Assembly: GCA_013407085.1 (NCBI GenBank)
Contig: JACCGJ010000655.1
Span: forward strand, 62,001-126,000
DNA: 64,000 bases
Direction: 5' to 3'
Source: Atriophallophorus winterbourni
Lineage: Eukaryota; Platyhelminthes; Trematoda; Plagiorchiida; Microphallidae
Notes under the pieces: generated by a model
Database searches by the model: none
The model's input: only the letters and a program-made list of their open reading frames with translations
What the model was told of the DNA's origin: nothing
Shown: positions 47,001 through 62,000 of the stretch, in pieces
Position numbering within the stretch: position 1 is the first letter of the stretch
How the letters are laid out: each line of letters opens with the position of its first letter
Program-made: the position numbers and the translations under genes

Positions 47001-50000
47001 ACCAGAACGCGTTTTATAGGTCAATCTCGTTATCACAACACTGTCTCGGTTGTCACATCGATTTCATTGTAACCGGTTCACTCCAAGCCCTTGCCCCCTC
47101 ACCCGTCCGATACCGGTTGACGTTGTCCATCTTCCGAGAACCTTTCTCATACAACCCTCCTTCCGAATCCCAAATTAATACGGGTTCGCAATTGTCGTCG
47201 TTCTAAATATCATTCGAAGGCTCGCTATTAGCACTCATCGCCCATGGACTCCACACCTCTGGAGTACGGTGAAATGAATGCTCCAGCTTCAATTGATCTT
47301 GACCCAGCTTTCACTGCTGCTCCCTCAGAGTTTGACAGAATTGAACCCTGATGCTCATTTAATCATCTGTGTGAATTTAATTTGGCTTGTTCGATATTTC
47401 GGCCCAGAATGGCCTGTTCAACACGAGCATTTTATTCCGCGAGTCTCATCTCTCACCTTAAAGTTTGTTGTCCAGTTTCGGTCATCGGGTGCAAATCATC
47501 ACCTTGGCTAGACCATCGTAGATTACTTTTAATGCAAGGCATGTGGAGAGCGTTTCTTCATATCGGTTAATCATTTTCAACAATTACGTTTTATCTACGA
47601 CCACCTAGAATATGTATTACTCCTGACCGTTTGGCCCCTGATGATATCCATCAACGTGATTTTCATTACTACATCACATGAAAGTTAGCAACCTCGCAGT
47701 TTCTCAGGCGCAACAGCATCTCTCGTTTGCCATCGCCTACAAGCTATTAATTCCGTTTAGATTGTAGTGCTACCTGTGCGGATGTTCTCGAACTAATCGT
47801 TGACAGTAAATTCCATTCCCGGGCCTCCGACTTTCAAACAGAGGTTAAAGGTTCGCCATGTTTGTACATTTCAGGAAATGTGCCTAGTCTGGATCTCCAG
47901 CAAATCTCTGTCTAAAATGGCTACTTGATTGACACTCATTCTCAGTTAACTTTGATGATTTGATAGAGCGGAGTTAATGAGACTGTCTGCGTTTGTTTAG
48001 GCATCTAAGGCGCCGAGAAGCACGAAATAGTCATGCGCTTACGATCTACATCCAGCCAGAAACAACATCAATAAACAAACTAACAATATAATCGGAACGT
48101 TGAAATCTGTCTTTGTTCAAACAAACTTGAAGCGGCTCCGATTGTCGACAAACTCAGCAGATGGAAAGATGGGTAGAGCACTTCTCCTCTCTCAACTCTA
48201 GGGACAGTACGGTTGTACCGCATGTACTTTAAAATGTTGAGCGGTTGCCAACCATTGAACATCTATATACTAACCCCTACTCTTGATGAGCTCAATAGTG
48301 CAATCGACCCTTTGGCGAATGGAAAGGCCCCTGGTGACGTCGGAATTCTACCTGAGCTCATCAAATGCTGTAGAGCAGCATTATTGCAGCCTCTTCATTA
48401 TGTGCTTTTTCAGTGCTGGCAGGAGCAACGTGTCCCTCAAGAGATGCGAGACACGAAGATCATCATGCTATTTAAGAATAAGGGTGCTAGAGGCGACTGA
48501 AACAATTACGGAGGAATCTCTCTTCTGAATGTTGTAGACAAATTGTTTGCTTAACTCTCACAGATCCGGATGCAAGTTTTAGCTGATAGAATTTACTCCG
48601 AATCTCAAACTGGCTTCTCCCTAACACAACTTCAAGAAAAGTGTCGGGAACAGCGTATTCCATTATACGCTGCTTTTTATTGATTTAACGAAGGCATTCG
48701 ACTAGGTCAGCGCGGAGGGTCTTTACAAAATGCTTGATATTATAGGCTGCCATCCAAGACTGCTCAAACTCGTTATTTCGTTCCACTCAAGCATGAAGGG
48801 CTCAGTCCATTTTTACGGTTTCAGTTCAGAAGCTTTTGAAATTCGCCGAGGTGTCAAACAAGTGTGTGTTCGTGCTCCCACCTGACAGTATCTTAGCCCA
48901 CGTGCAGACTCTGACTTTGCGGCACTTTTCGTGGATCAGGCTTGTGCTTTCATACATGCTCCCACGCTTTTCGGTATTTTCTTTGCTCTGCTTCTGAAGC
49001 AAGGTTTTAAGACGAGAACAGAAGGCATTTACCTACGCACGCGAAGTTATTGCAAGCTTTTCAACCTCAACCGGTTGAGGGCACAAACCAATGTACGGGA
49101 TGTCCTAATCCGTGACCTTCTGTTTTCCGACGATGCAACCATTATTGCTCCCACCTGACAGTATCTTAGCCCACGTGTAGTCTCTAACTGTGCGGCACTT
49201 TGCCTGGATCAGGCTTGTGCTCTCATACCATTTTGTGCTAACGATCAGCATGAGCAAGACGAAAGTCCTTTGTCAAGGGACTGTATCGCCTCCAATCATC
49301 ATTATTGGAAACTGTCAGCTTGAACCTGTACATCTTTTCACATATCTTGGTCCAACCATTGCGGATAACCTCTCGCTAGACACGGAGATTGATAAGCGGA
49401 TTCGCAGAGCACTTGTCATTTTGTCCCGATTGAACTTTCGTGTTTCGGGTAACCGCAAGCTGACTGTAAAGACAAAGATGATGGTATACAGCGCCTGCGT
49501 ACTAAATGCTTTACTGTACGGCAGTGAAACCTTTATCACTCATGCAAGACACGAACGGAAGGTGAATGCTTTCCATCTACGAAGCATCCGTCGTATCTTG
49601 CTGAACGCAGATCACGCCGCTGGCGTGCAACTAACGCCGATCGACCGAGCTCTGCGTGAGAGATTGTTCCTCCCGAATCGGACTGTTTAGTCATTCGAAA
49701 AGCTGTGGACCTTGAGAAAATCATGCGCTTGTGATATACATCCATGGTTGACATCGATAGAAGGTGTCCAAAACATCATAATCTCTCTTTGTTTTGGTTC
49801 ACAACACCTGGCAGTTTTCCCGTTTACTTTATTTTCGTAAACGCAGTAGGATCTCTTACATCGGTCATTGATAGAGTGTTATTTTGACAAAGTAGAACTT
49901 TGCCGCCTTCGGATACTTAACCCTTAACTGCGTAAATTATTTTACAAGCGTCACCTCACTTCCGAAGTTTGTTGACAACTGGCGCGCCGCATGGCTCAGC

Positions 50001-53000
50001 CGTCTCAAACGCGTATCAAACGAGGGCAAAACGTGTGCCGAATCCGATACTCCCGGCATACGGAAGTGATCTGTCTAATTTATCCCATCATAAACCTTTA
50101 AATTTTGTGTACCGAATTTGACCCATTCGACCGTTAAGGGTTAACACGTTGGTCGCGATGTGCGCCATATGTGTACATATATGGTACACGCCTACAAAAA
50201 ACATACTTTTTAAAATAATCGTATACCGCTTTTCCACTGTTTCAAGGCTCACTGAACCTGATCCTACTGTCTCCACCTGATGATGGCAAACAGCGAGAAA
50301 CCGGTAGTGGTGTGTAAGGGATGGGCATGTGAGCACCACAATACATTAATCGTATTTCCGTTTTCAATTCACTAAATCTGTGCTTCAATGCATTGAATCT
50401 GTAATTAAAAGTGTTAAAATAAACAATTTTATGGAGGAATACCTTTATTTGTAACAGCACATATGGCAAAAATGATACAAAATTCATGTCCTTGCGTGAG
50501 AGTTCGAACATGCCGCCAGCAGCGAAAAACTGCAGAATCGGAAATCGCGGTCAACGTGTTAATGCAACTATCCGAAATATAATCGTTGCTATCAACGTAG
50601 CTATCGTAAAACAAGTTAACGCACATTGACTTCGGTCGTTTGACCACGCATTGCGAATGGGAAATTGTCCTTTTCCTAACGCGCTTTTATTTGTTACTTC
50701 TAATTCACATTGGCGTCGTTGCAAGCAGATTAAGCCTTTGACTATTAAATTATCAGCGGTTAGATCAATCCGTCCCCTAGGTGAAGGTCCAAAAGATCCG
50801 AATTCGGAGTGGCTTTTTATTCTTACTAATATGGCTCAAAATGGTGCTCAATGGCGGTCATGATGTTGACGTCTCCTCGGAGTGAAGTGGGGAGGAAAGC
50901 TTGCTATAGTGCGTGACAGTGAAAGCCTTTAGGAAGCTGTCATGCTGATGTCGCTCTACTCATTTACAACACTTGCTTGAAGGCATGTTTGATTCGAGAT
51001 TTAGGCACATCATCCCAGTGTGTCTGCTGTGCCTAATCTTCTACTAGTTCAGTGGCTTTTTTAAAGAAGTTTTACCATATGGTTGACTAACAGTTAAGCA
51101 CTTGGTACTTGCTACAGATTTAATGCTGCCCATGATGATGATAATGATGAGAACTTTGTAGTTTGTGGTTGGTGCAATCAAACTTCGTGTACATCCCAAT
51201 CGTCGTGTGGACTCACAGACGTCATGCGCACTGCACATTTGACTTCTGAAGACACCAGGTTTGCTACCGTATCTGCAATGAGAGATTCGTCTTACTACGG
51301 ATACCAGCTGTTGTCGCTTTTGCTGTTTACTGCTCACGTGGTTTGTCATATCGTCCTCCTATTGCAGTGTGATTGGTGAGCCATCAAAAATGAACAATGC
51401 TTTTGAAAAATTTTACATTCGTCACATTTCAACCGCTCTTGAAATATGTTACATATTTTTTCTGTGACCAGGAATTCATTCGCCTGACTTAGCTGGTGTC
51501 CTCACGTGGCATCTTGAAAGCAATGACTACCATTATGCGTCACGTTTGAAGTGAGTTATTCGGTGTTGTTTTACGAAATGTTTAAGGATATTTTGTGTTA
51601 CCGGTGGGTGTTTTTTGGCAAATGTCTGATTCCCTGGAGTCTGCTCCTGTTGTCGATAGCATGATCAATTGCACTCATCGCCCAGTACATAGTTACATTA
51701 GCACCATTTGATTCAAACAGTTTCTGAATATGGATGGGAATATTGCTCTTAGTGATTACTAATAGAATATGAGTAATATAATTCTTTCTGTTTCGTTCTC
51801 GGTGCCCAAGTGCGTAAGACGTCGTCTGTATAATTTATCGACTCGTGGCGTCGTTTCAAAAATTACCCATCTCACTAAATTTGATGTCGCTCTACTGGTT
51901 CAAGAAACTTGATGGACTACGTGTTTCGTTCGAGGTGTAGACACCACATCCCGGATTGTTTGCGCGTAGTCTTGTATAGAACCGGTAGCTTTTTGGTCCA
52001 GCTTTTATGGTGTTATTTTGTCCTCGTTGTATGGCAGTTAAGCATTCGCTACTTGCTACTGGTCCTTGATGATGATCAACTAATTTGCTTCCACTGTAGT
52101 GGTCTGCCCCGTTTGTCTGCATCGGAAAATCGAAATGTTGTAACTGAGGCCAAACGGATGAAAGTCTTTAATTAACAGTGTATTTCAACTTCGTATTGTC
52201 ATGAATTCCCATCACACACACACACACACGGTTTTGTGCTGTTTGCACTCATTAGGTAGGAACAGTGAGATCATGGTTGTCCTGTCTTGAAACAGTGGAG
52301 AGATGGTAAACAAGATTGGCACGGCCAACCTATTTTAATTTCGATATTTGTGTCTCAACGCACAGTATATGCCCGCACTTCAGCACAGTTCGTTTAATTC
52401 ATTAAATTAAATACAATTCAATCTGTTTCAGTCTGGTCGTGGCGCTCAACGTAGGCATACACATGGCACTCTAGATTACTAACTGCTCTCGACTTCGTGA
52501 AACAACAGTTTGCAATGAATCTGTTGGGGAAAAACATTCGTTTTTTGGCAATGTATTACCGATCGATCTGAAACACATTCAAACATCTTACTGTTCGTGA
52601 TTCGCTCTAAAGGATAGACAATAACAAGTACCTGTCCGCTGCGTATCGCTTTCATGTTTGTCTGTTCCGATCTGGTCAACCTTTTCAAAAAATGGCTGAT
52701 GTTTTGTGAATTGATACACAATCGTATGAGGATATCTGGTCTCGTCACAAGTAGTACAAACATGATCAGCTGATTATTCGTGCTATTTCCCATTCCCATA
52801 TCTGTCTAGGCCTCGGCAACCTGACAGTATCTTAGCCCACGTGCAGTCTATGACTGTGCGGCACTTTGCCTGGATCAGGCTTGTGCTTTCAAACATGCAT
52901 ACATACATTCGTGTCTTGAACATGTGCCCCTTCATCGTTTACCGCACCGCACATTATTCGCAGAGCCTGGTAAAAGCTGGGAGAAACGATCGGTTTGCCA

Positions 53001-56000
53001 GTCCATGACATAGCGCGTTAGGATGAAGAAACTCACCGTAGCGCTAGACTCAGTTGGGTGTATTCGTTTCTATTTCCCCCGCATATCTGTCTAGGCCTGG
53101 GCAACCTGACAGTATCTTAGCCCACGTGCAGTCTATGACTGTGCGTCACTTTGCCTGTATCAGGCTTGTGATTTCATACAGGTTTAAGCAACCTGCTGAT
53201 ATCTCACCCCACGGGCTTTCGTTCTTATGTGTGACAGCAGGGAATTTTTGAGCCCGTCACGCATACGTCCTATTTACACAAGTTTAATGGTGATTTACTT
53301 GCCGCGTCAAATTCCCGAGACTTGCTCCACGCGAATTATTTCATTCTTACCTTTAAAAAATGCAAAGCTTCCGTTTTCTAGCGTTGTATTTGTTTGTTTT
53401 TCATGTGTGACAGTGAAAACATTGTCACGTCACTTTATTTACCACTTTACCATTGTTTCAAGGCTCACTTAACCCGGTCTTACTTCCTCCACCGGATGAC
53501 GGCAAACAGCAACAGTGGGGGATGTGAGCACTACAATATATTTCCTATATATGTTCGTTCTAACTGATTCTTCCTTTCGTTTTTCGCCCAATGACAGTGC
53601 GGATTCTGTACACGTGATAGATCTCGATGTTCCTGATTGGTCGTTTAACGATAATGTGGATTCAACGGCTTTTGTCGATTTCTTTTTCAACCCATTCTGT
53701 ACGTATGACGTATCCGTGCATTATTCTGTTTTCGCATGGATCGGCAAGGTAAGTACTTCGTCGATCGACGGATAAACATATCATTTGGATTGTACTTTCC
53801 CTTTTTGCTTTATCTGAAATCACAAACCTAGAGCTTGATCCAATGCCGACGGTCATAGTTTACACTTGTCAGGTTGCTGTGGACTTGAAAGTTATACAAA
53901 AGATATTGCGATTGTGGAATTCCGTCATTTCATGCATGTGACTCATTACCATTGGCAGATGAAATTAGCAAAGTTACCTGCGCGGCAACAAGCGCTGCGA
54001 AAATGCATATCCGTCCAATCTACGGTTGAATCCATTATCCTTTATTTGGTGCTGTCTAAACTTGGCAGTTTTTCATCCCAAGTGACAGTGTGGCACTTGG
54101 CACTACACAATTTGGAAACTTAAAGACACCCGATTCAACGTTCAACATGTCACCCCCGTTTCTGGCACAGATGTGTCATACTAAGCTTCCTACCCCAAAG
54201 ACAATTCGTGAATATTTAGCCACCCCCAATCCCACAAAGCAAGCAAACGCCAATCGGTCGAGTTAACAGTTGCACAAATGTGCATGGCATGGACACCCTG
54301 ACGGTATCTGTGCTCTCGCACAGTAACTGTGTGGCACTTTCTCTGGAGCCTCGAGGCTTATGATTGCTTTAGTTTTGCGGACCTGACAAATAATCCTACT
54401 CACGCATTCTAAACCACTTGACATCCCCTATATGCATGGCGGTGCATGGTGGGCTACTTAATGATGTTCCTCCTAACTATGAGCGTTTATTACGCTGTTC
54501 ACTCGTTCCAACCTTAACCCACGACACCCCACTGCGACTGGCACCCACTCATTGTTTGCTCCTCGATTCATCCCTGGGGTCAACCGGTCTGACGCTAATC
54601 ACGTTCACCCACAAAGAGAAAGTCAATTGCGTTTAATACACATATGACGAAGAACAACACACACACACACGCTTGTCTTATGCAGGCAAATCACGAAACC
54701 ACAGCACTGGCCTGAACCATGTCTGTCCCGCTGGTCACTTCGATCTGATTTGTCAGTCGATTTCGTGCCAACCGGGACACTTTAAGCCCTCACTACGCAG
54801 GGCTCTTTTGACCGGGCTTGCCAAGTCGAATATCGTTCGATTGTGGCTGACGTTGTTCATCTCCTCATGTTCCTCTCGAAAAACTGCCCCTAACGATTTT
54901 GCGCATAATTATGTTGCAAGGCTCACTGAACCTGATTTCACTGTCTCCACCTGATGACGGCAAACAGCCAGAAACCGGTAGTGGTGTGTAGGGGATGGGG
55001 AGATGAGCACTACAAAACTATGTTGCAATTGGTTACTTTAATCGTGATCTCTCATTTTTTTAATTATTTCCCTTCTACTCCGATTGCTCATTTTGCATCC
55101 ATCCATTCACCATCCAGTTGCTGCGACTGCATTGGCCGCACCTAAGCGGGATGTTTTGTCTTCACTTGCTGATCCAAATCGCCCACACGCTTCACAGCGC
55201 CAGCTTTCGTGATGCGGGTTCGTTACAACGTGGCAATTGTATGTTTTATTCGTTAAATCGTTTTTGTTTAATATTTTAACCTGTTTGACGCCTCCAGTGA
55301 AATTGTCAAGTCTTCTCATTTGCGTTCGACTGCGGAATGTTGTATCCAACAGTTAGCCAAATTCATGTTTGCGCTAGGTTTGCAGAATACTAGCTGCTAT
55401 GTCTTAGTTGCTATTCTGGCTTCGTAAGTTTTTTTTACGTTGTTGTGACGCCGCTGATCATTACCTCAAATAATCATAAATATTATCGAGACGAGACTGT
55501 CGTGAAAATCCATCGGTGTAGACAAACGCGGTTGTTTGACAATACGGCGCATTGATAGCCATCAGTAATGAACTGAATCGTAAAAGTTATTATGGTGTGT
55601 GTTTTTGCCGTTTTCACCTTGTGAATATTCTTTACATTGTTCAACACACCGTGGCATTCCAACACTCTCATTCGTGACTATGCGACATTTTATCTGGTTC
55701 CACTTTGTCTCCGCTGTTTCAATATCTCAAAAGCAGTGCGCTTGTTCTTCGGGCTCCGTGGGATGTTCACTCAATTCGCCTTAATCCGTGGCCCCAGTTT
55801 GAAGCGTCGTGTATTTAAATTTTATACAATTTTACATCATTGCCACCGTGTATGTTATCATACCGATAACAGTTGCTGGCGTTTACGTGGCATTGTCATG
55901 ATAACACGTGGGCTGGGATACTGTTAGGTCGCTTGCGCCTTGGCAAGAGAACATTTAGGCTTTCAAAACGAAGCCTTTGGACAAAGAGACTTTTATTCAC

Positions 56001-59000
56001 ATGGCAGTGGGCTTGAGGCCTCTATCGATCGACCTTCTTGGTACGAATATCTTTGTTGGCTTCCGAAGCACATCGTGAAGGTCTACGGATGTGCACAGAC
56101 CATCACACTACGTTAAGGTCTAGTCTTAACAGGAACGTGGTGTTTAGACATAACTAATCGCATAGGTCTCCACTGATTTAACAGAACAGACTGCTAATTG
56201 CATACACTTGAGTGTGTGTGATGTGAAAGCACTAGCCTGATCCAGGCAAAGTGCCGTACAGTCAGAGACTGCATACACTTACGTATTATAAGAACCGAAT
56301 GGTCGCCTAATCATTGCTTTACGTGTATTATGTGGTAAACTGCGCGTATCTTCAGCAATTTCACCACCATCGCCATCTCCAGAAGCCGTAACTCTTAACC
56401 ACACGCCTCAAATCTCTCGTCATCTTTCGATCTGGATAGGATTTAAACCAAATTAGCTTTTACTATTATATATATTTATATTTATTGCATTTTTCATAGC
56501 CAACAGATTCACTAAACCCGACCGTATAACAAAACGCTATTCAACCTGGCATGTCGGGATCAATTGGCATCTGCTTGCTGGTACTGTACAGTGTATTTCA
56601 TTCCACCTGCTCGATATTTCGTGAGTTTTTTTTTCCATTTGAACAGCTTCACTCACATCTCTGCAGTCGAATTTATCTGGTGGATATAATGTATACATTT
56701 TAGCTAATATTTTTATGTGTAATTTGTACAGAATGCGTTGTGTTTGTTTAACATTGGTCTTGAGCTTTGTCTTCTTTAAACTTGTATGCCACTGTTATAT
56801 TAGGTTCTTACAAAGAGGCATTGTGTTAAGCGTCGTCTGCAAGCCGGGGAGGAGCAAATTCAGCTCTTGGCTGCTGAACGCAGATCACGCCGCCGGCGTG
56901 CAACTGATGCAATACAACAGAGTTCTGACTATCGTTGCAATCGCTGCGGGAGAGATTGTTCCTCCCGAATCGGACTGTTTAGTCATTCAAAAAGCTGCAA
57001 AACATGAATTTCATGCGATGTGATGTACATCCATGGTCAACATCGACCGACGGAGGCCAACAACAATAAAGAACCAAGATGTTCAAATACAGAATCACAA
57101 AATGAACCTGATCTTACTGTCTCCACCTGATGACGGCAAACAGCCAGAAACCCTTATTGGTGTGTAAGGGATTGGGATGTTAGCACCATAATGCATTGGT
57201 CTTTGTCTTCTTCTTCTTCTTAGCTGATTTTACCATTTTTCCAAAACCGTTTGACTCTGTACAATCGTTCGCCGTTCGATGTTACAGCGTTGCACGCGTT
57301 CACTGTGTGGTCGTGTTAAAACTTTGTCTGTTCCTTTAAAGTTAAACATTTTCTGTCATTTTCCGTTCCCGGACGGCACTCAACAGCCGATTGTCTACTA
57401 ATAAGTGTAAGCGGTGAAAATTAGCTCCTAGTTTTAATGTTTTACAAGGTGTGCAACCGTGGATGTTCTGTACAGGATTTTTGGTTGTTCAGGATAATCA
57501 ACAATTCTGTTGAGTTGATCACTTTCGTATTCTTTCTTTGAAGTACAACTTCTGTTAGCCTATCTGTTCGGCCTCCCCTCTCTCTATATTTTTGTGTGCT
57601 ATTTCTTACTCCTCATTGAACATTTGTGTGTTGATACTGAGTTGCCGAAATTTCATATATCTCTCGTGACCCTAGTTGGAGTACCGAAATGCTGCTGACG
57701 ATCATTGCCACATTCCCGTAATCAACCTTCTTATAAAATTCATTATTTTCGATAGCTTTTCTCATTGGCTAATCGTACACAAGTCTGGTCACGCTGGCAC
57801 GCGATTGGTCAACTCACTTACTCATCATGTGGGTTCGTTCTCTCTGGATTCGCTCATCCCTCTGTTTGTCTTCCCCATTCTGGTCCTGTTGGCGAGCTTC
57901 CTCATGCCTTGCTTGCTCGACCTGTTAGTGGTAGTGATACAACTTGTATCCGCGTTGCTGGTTCGTCTGCTTGCATGTGTTCCCGTTCACAAGTGAGTAT
58001 TTTCTCTCTCGTTCCGTTTATGGCATTCTTCCACGTTGTTTTCTACATCATCGATCTGTCCTTGTAGCGCATCCAGCACTTCGTTCAGTGCGAAACATAT
58101 TGCCATTCTTTGCATATCCCTTTCGGGTATGTTTGTATCAGAAGCATTCTGCGTTCTTTCCCTGGGATTGCTAGTATTATTCAACGTGAGTTTGCACTTT
58201 GCATCGTTGCTTTGCGTTGAGCCATTCCACTCGAGTTTTTCTCGTTCAAAGCTTATTTGCAAAGGCGCATGATATACTCCGCCGTTTATTCTTTCAATAC
58301 TTTGAAGTACTGATTTCCTCTAGTGCACGTAACCTCGCTTGCTTGGCTTGCATGAGGATGGCCTGTTTGTTACAAGTTATTCGATAAGTTTCCGCAATAT
58401 TTTCCAACTTTGCTCGTAGATCTATTATTTAACTGAGCGATGTTTAACCTCGTATATGAATTTCGGTAACTGTACCACACAACACTTTCGATTAGCGCTG
58501 ATTGTTAACCCTCGTCAACTACAATATTAATCTACCGAAGTATAATGGCGCTCACGTCCCCCGCACCGGTTTCTGGCGGTTCGCCGTCATCGGGTGGCGA
58601 CAGTGCGATTGCGTTCAGTGATCGAGATGTGGTAAACAAAGTTTAACTTTGAAGCCACTCGTCTGTACGTCTGAACGAACGCCACGAATGAAGAGTGGCT
58701 TCAAAAGTTAATATAGCGCTTTGGATTGTTGAATTATTAAAGTCCCACATACCCAGTTCAGTTCAGTTTGCACAGAACAGTAAGTAGCTAACGAGCCAAT
58801 CGAGCGTCCAGATTTCTTTCCATGGTACGCCACAGAAGAGCGTCCACCACTTCACACAATATCTTCTGGTAATAAAGTTGAAGGGACATCTTTACTTGGG
58901 GACTAGGATGCACTAAAGTCCAGTCAAGAAGAATTACAGCGTGGTCGCTCTTGCCTAGTGGCGAAAGGTATTTGATTCCATAAATATCTCTTTCATGAGA

Positions 59001-62000
59001 CGATAGAACCAAATCTAAAGTGGACGGAGTATGTCCTGTCCTAAACCTTGTAGTTCCCTGACATGTTAATAAAAGGCCCCGACACGAAACTAGTCTTGAT
59101 ATTGCGACTCAGCTGACTCTGGTGAAGAAATTTCAGTACGCCAATCAATGCCCGGGAGATTGAAGTCTCCAACAATTAGTAATGCGTTACATTGTCCGTT
59201 TAGTACTTCCAATGTGTCCATCAGTAATTGATCGTCTAATGATGAAGCAGTCGGGCTTCTATAAGCACATGCAAGTGCCAGTCTTCTCCTGGCGACAGTA
59301 AGAAATACCGATGTTAGTTGGATTGAGTGAGAAGCAATCTTTATCAATGTCTCACTGTGGGGAAGATCTTCGTTTATCATAATTGCCACTCCCCCTCCCG
59401 TAGCACCAGTATCCCTATCCTGACGATAGATGGCATACTTAGTTGATACAAATGACGGAACATGATCATCTGGTTTCAACCATGATTCGGAGATGGCAAT
59501 TATGTCGACCTGGTTTTCCAGTGCAGCAAGCTGCAGCTCACCCCATTTATTACGTATACTGCAAGCATTTGTGTACAGTACACGGGTATTTCTATTCTGC
59601 GCACATTTTAAACTAACTTTACTCGGGGTGGGGAGCACCCCGTTTTTTGAAACCGGAGAAGTTGATAAGTGGCTAGACTGCCCTTGCGAACGAGCTTGCA
59701 CCGGCCTAATGGCAGTTGTACATAGATTTTCCTCGTTCAGAAGCTTACTGAAAAGCGAGTTTTTCATGCGCTCGTATTCTACTGGCGGCCCATTTTGGAG
59801 TACATCTTCAATGACAACTACCGCAGATGACTTAAACATTTTATGGTGGCTAAGGTTGATCCCTTTTATGGGAGTTTTCAAGCCAGTCAGTTTAACGTAT
59901 CGCTCATCCCTGATTGTTTTGATATAAGCCCGACTAAATTACATAAACCATCAGAATATATTTCACCGGTGGGAAATCGATGTGTTTAATTAGACGTTCA
60001 AGAAAACGTTCAATTTAAATATCATAGGGATCACAGTGAGAAAATTTATGACCTTGAATAGTTCAGTTCAGTTCAGTTTGCACAGGACTGTGTGTGGCTA
60101 ACGAGCCAGATTTCTTTCGGTGGTATGCCACAGAAGAGCGTCCACCACTTTAAACAATATCTTCACAAATATCTTGTGGTATGAGAGTAATCTGGAATGC
60201 AACAGAAAAACTCCCCTCACCAATAGGTGAGTAGAAACATTTGTGCGTTTCAAAGACAACATGAGCATCATACCAACTATTCACTTACGGATAAAAATCA
60301 GGAAATAATGAAGGCCACAAAGAGTCGAGTCCATTCTTGAAACCCCCTACCGAACAAAAAACTTCTTTAGGAAGACGATTCCAGTAATTTACTACCCTTT
60401 CACTGAAGAACTTACGAACATTGGACCTCACATGTCGCTTGGCCAGTTTTAATGGGTGGCCTCGAGGACCCACACTTGGCGCCAGAGCGTACATTTCACT
60501 TGGATGAATAGTACTGAAACCTGTCATGATTCTGAATGTTTTAATCAGGTCCCCACGTAGCCGCCTTCTTTTTAGTGAGAAGAGATCTAGACTCAACAAT
60601 CGTTCCTCATACGACCTACCTGATTGCCCTACAGTCATACGAATAGCTAGGCGTTGAACACCTTCAAGCTTGGCAATATCTTTTTCGAAATGAGGTGACC
60701 ATACTTGAATGCAATACTCGAGATGTGGTCTCACGACCGCTTTGTATAATGGTATGAAAACCGCCGGGGACCTGCTGGATAAAACTGATCGAAGGCGAAA
60801 AAGCCCGCTCCTAGCGCGTTGTGCAGCAGCTGCACATTGATCAGCCCATTTAAAGTCCGCTGAAACCTCTATACCTAAGTCACGAACTTTCGGCAGCCCC
60901 TATATCTCAATTACACCATCTGGTCCAGCAACATCCAGCTTCTTAATGAAAACAGAACAATGCCGGGATGGAATGTTTGGGCAGAAGTCCAATGTCTATT
61001 GGCCGTGGACATGGTCGGTATTTATAAGACCGTAAAAATGTACAAATTAACCCCAGAAACAAGCGGGTTGCTGTGTTAGAAATAATGCAAGCGAAAACAA
61101 ATGGAATGTAGGTCATCGTATGCTCGTTGCCATGGTTCAATCAACGATCGAACGTAGGTCATGTATGTAACAAAATTAATTAGTATTTGTTGTCATAACT
61201 CAATCGATGATTTGAAAGTAGTTCAGGCATGTGGTGAAAACAATGTTATCGTTTGTTGCTCACCCAATGTCCTCCTGATTCCGTCGTGTTTCTTGCGGAT
61301 GAATCAACGGCTGTTCCACGGTTTCAAGGCTCACCGACGAAGGCCAAAAGTCCAAAATCGGCAATGTAGTGTAACTGGAATCCTTGACTTCACTGATTAT
61401 TCTATGCTACTTGTGAATTTCCAGCTTTTGGATCTACGAATTATATTTGTTGGTTTACACAGCTTACTTTGTCGCGCTTTCAAATGTCAGTGAAACTATT
61501 GCAATGACTACAGTCGTGGTTAGGTAAACTACTATGGTTCTTTGTTTTGACTTGCGCTGCATGTAGTGAGAGTTTATTCTTTTCACGCTGCAAACCACCC
61601 GACTCCAACCCTCCAACGCCACTCGATTCGTCAACGGTATTGTGCTGCATGTGGAAACACTCCAGACTCATTGCTATCTCCGTTATATCTGTCTAGGCGT
61701 GGACAACCTGATGGTATCTTAACCCATCCGCAGTTTCTAACTATGCGGCACTGCCTCAATCAGGGCTTGTGATTTTGTCGGTATCGTCGAACGCTTGCTG
61801 GTGACACTCAGTCTGTGAGTGCATGAAATCACGGGAATGGAGTCAAACGAAATGCCCTACCACTGTTGATTACATGTGGGTCCGAGATACTGGCTTGTTG
61901 CTCCGGCCTAAGCACACGCCCCCCCTCTGTCTAGGTCTGGGCAACCTGACAGTATCTTAGCCCACGTGCAGCCTCTGACTGTGCGGCACTTTGCCTGGAT

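Larger units (their letters stand above)
48240..49790 (+). pseudogene. RTE-type LINE with two short family S insertions
   Basis: Plus-strand RT: PTLDELNSAIDPLANGKAPG (48265), KIIMLFKNKGARGD and NNYGGISLLNVVDKL, DLTKAFD (48690), FEIRRGVKQ (48835), LFSDDATIIAPT (49120, FADD-like box intact), MSKTKVLCQG, HLFTYLGPTI, CVLNALLYGSETF and LRSIRRILLNADHAAG, ending at TAG 49688-49690. Stops occur at 48498, 48553 and 48703. Family S scraps split it at 48882-48956 and 49152-49233. Its 3' end is the source type of family D. Confidence 0.85.

Noticed and set aside
49985..50050. Functional tRNA gene
   Set aside because: Box-like motifs only; no acceptor or anticodon stem can be formed.
55637..55927. Open plus frame with YLVPLCLRCF as a further membrane exon
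   Set aside because: The exons at 55298-55423 and 57756-57992 join directly in phase 2 and no usable splice pair encloses this frame.
56570..56620. GSIGICLLVLYSVFHS before a GTGAGT as a PGAP1 membrane exon
   Set aside because: No in-frame acceptor, and phases of neighbouring exons leave no place for it.
58199..58387. Frame with FAKAHDILRRLFFQYFEVL as the PGAP1 end
   Set aside because: Enters in phase 2 whereas the previous exon ends in phase 0; the 62265 exon fits phase and similarity.
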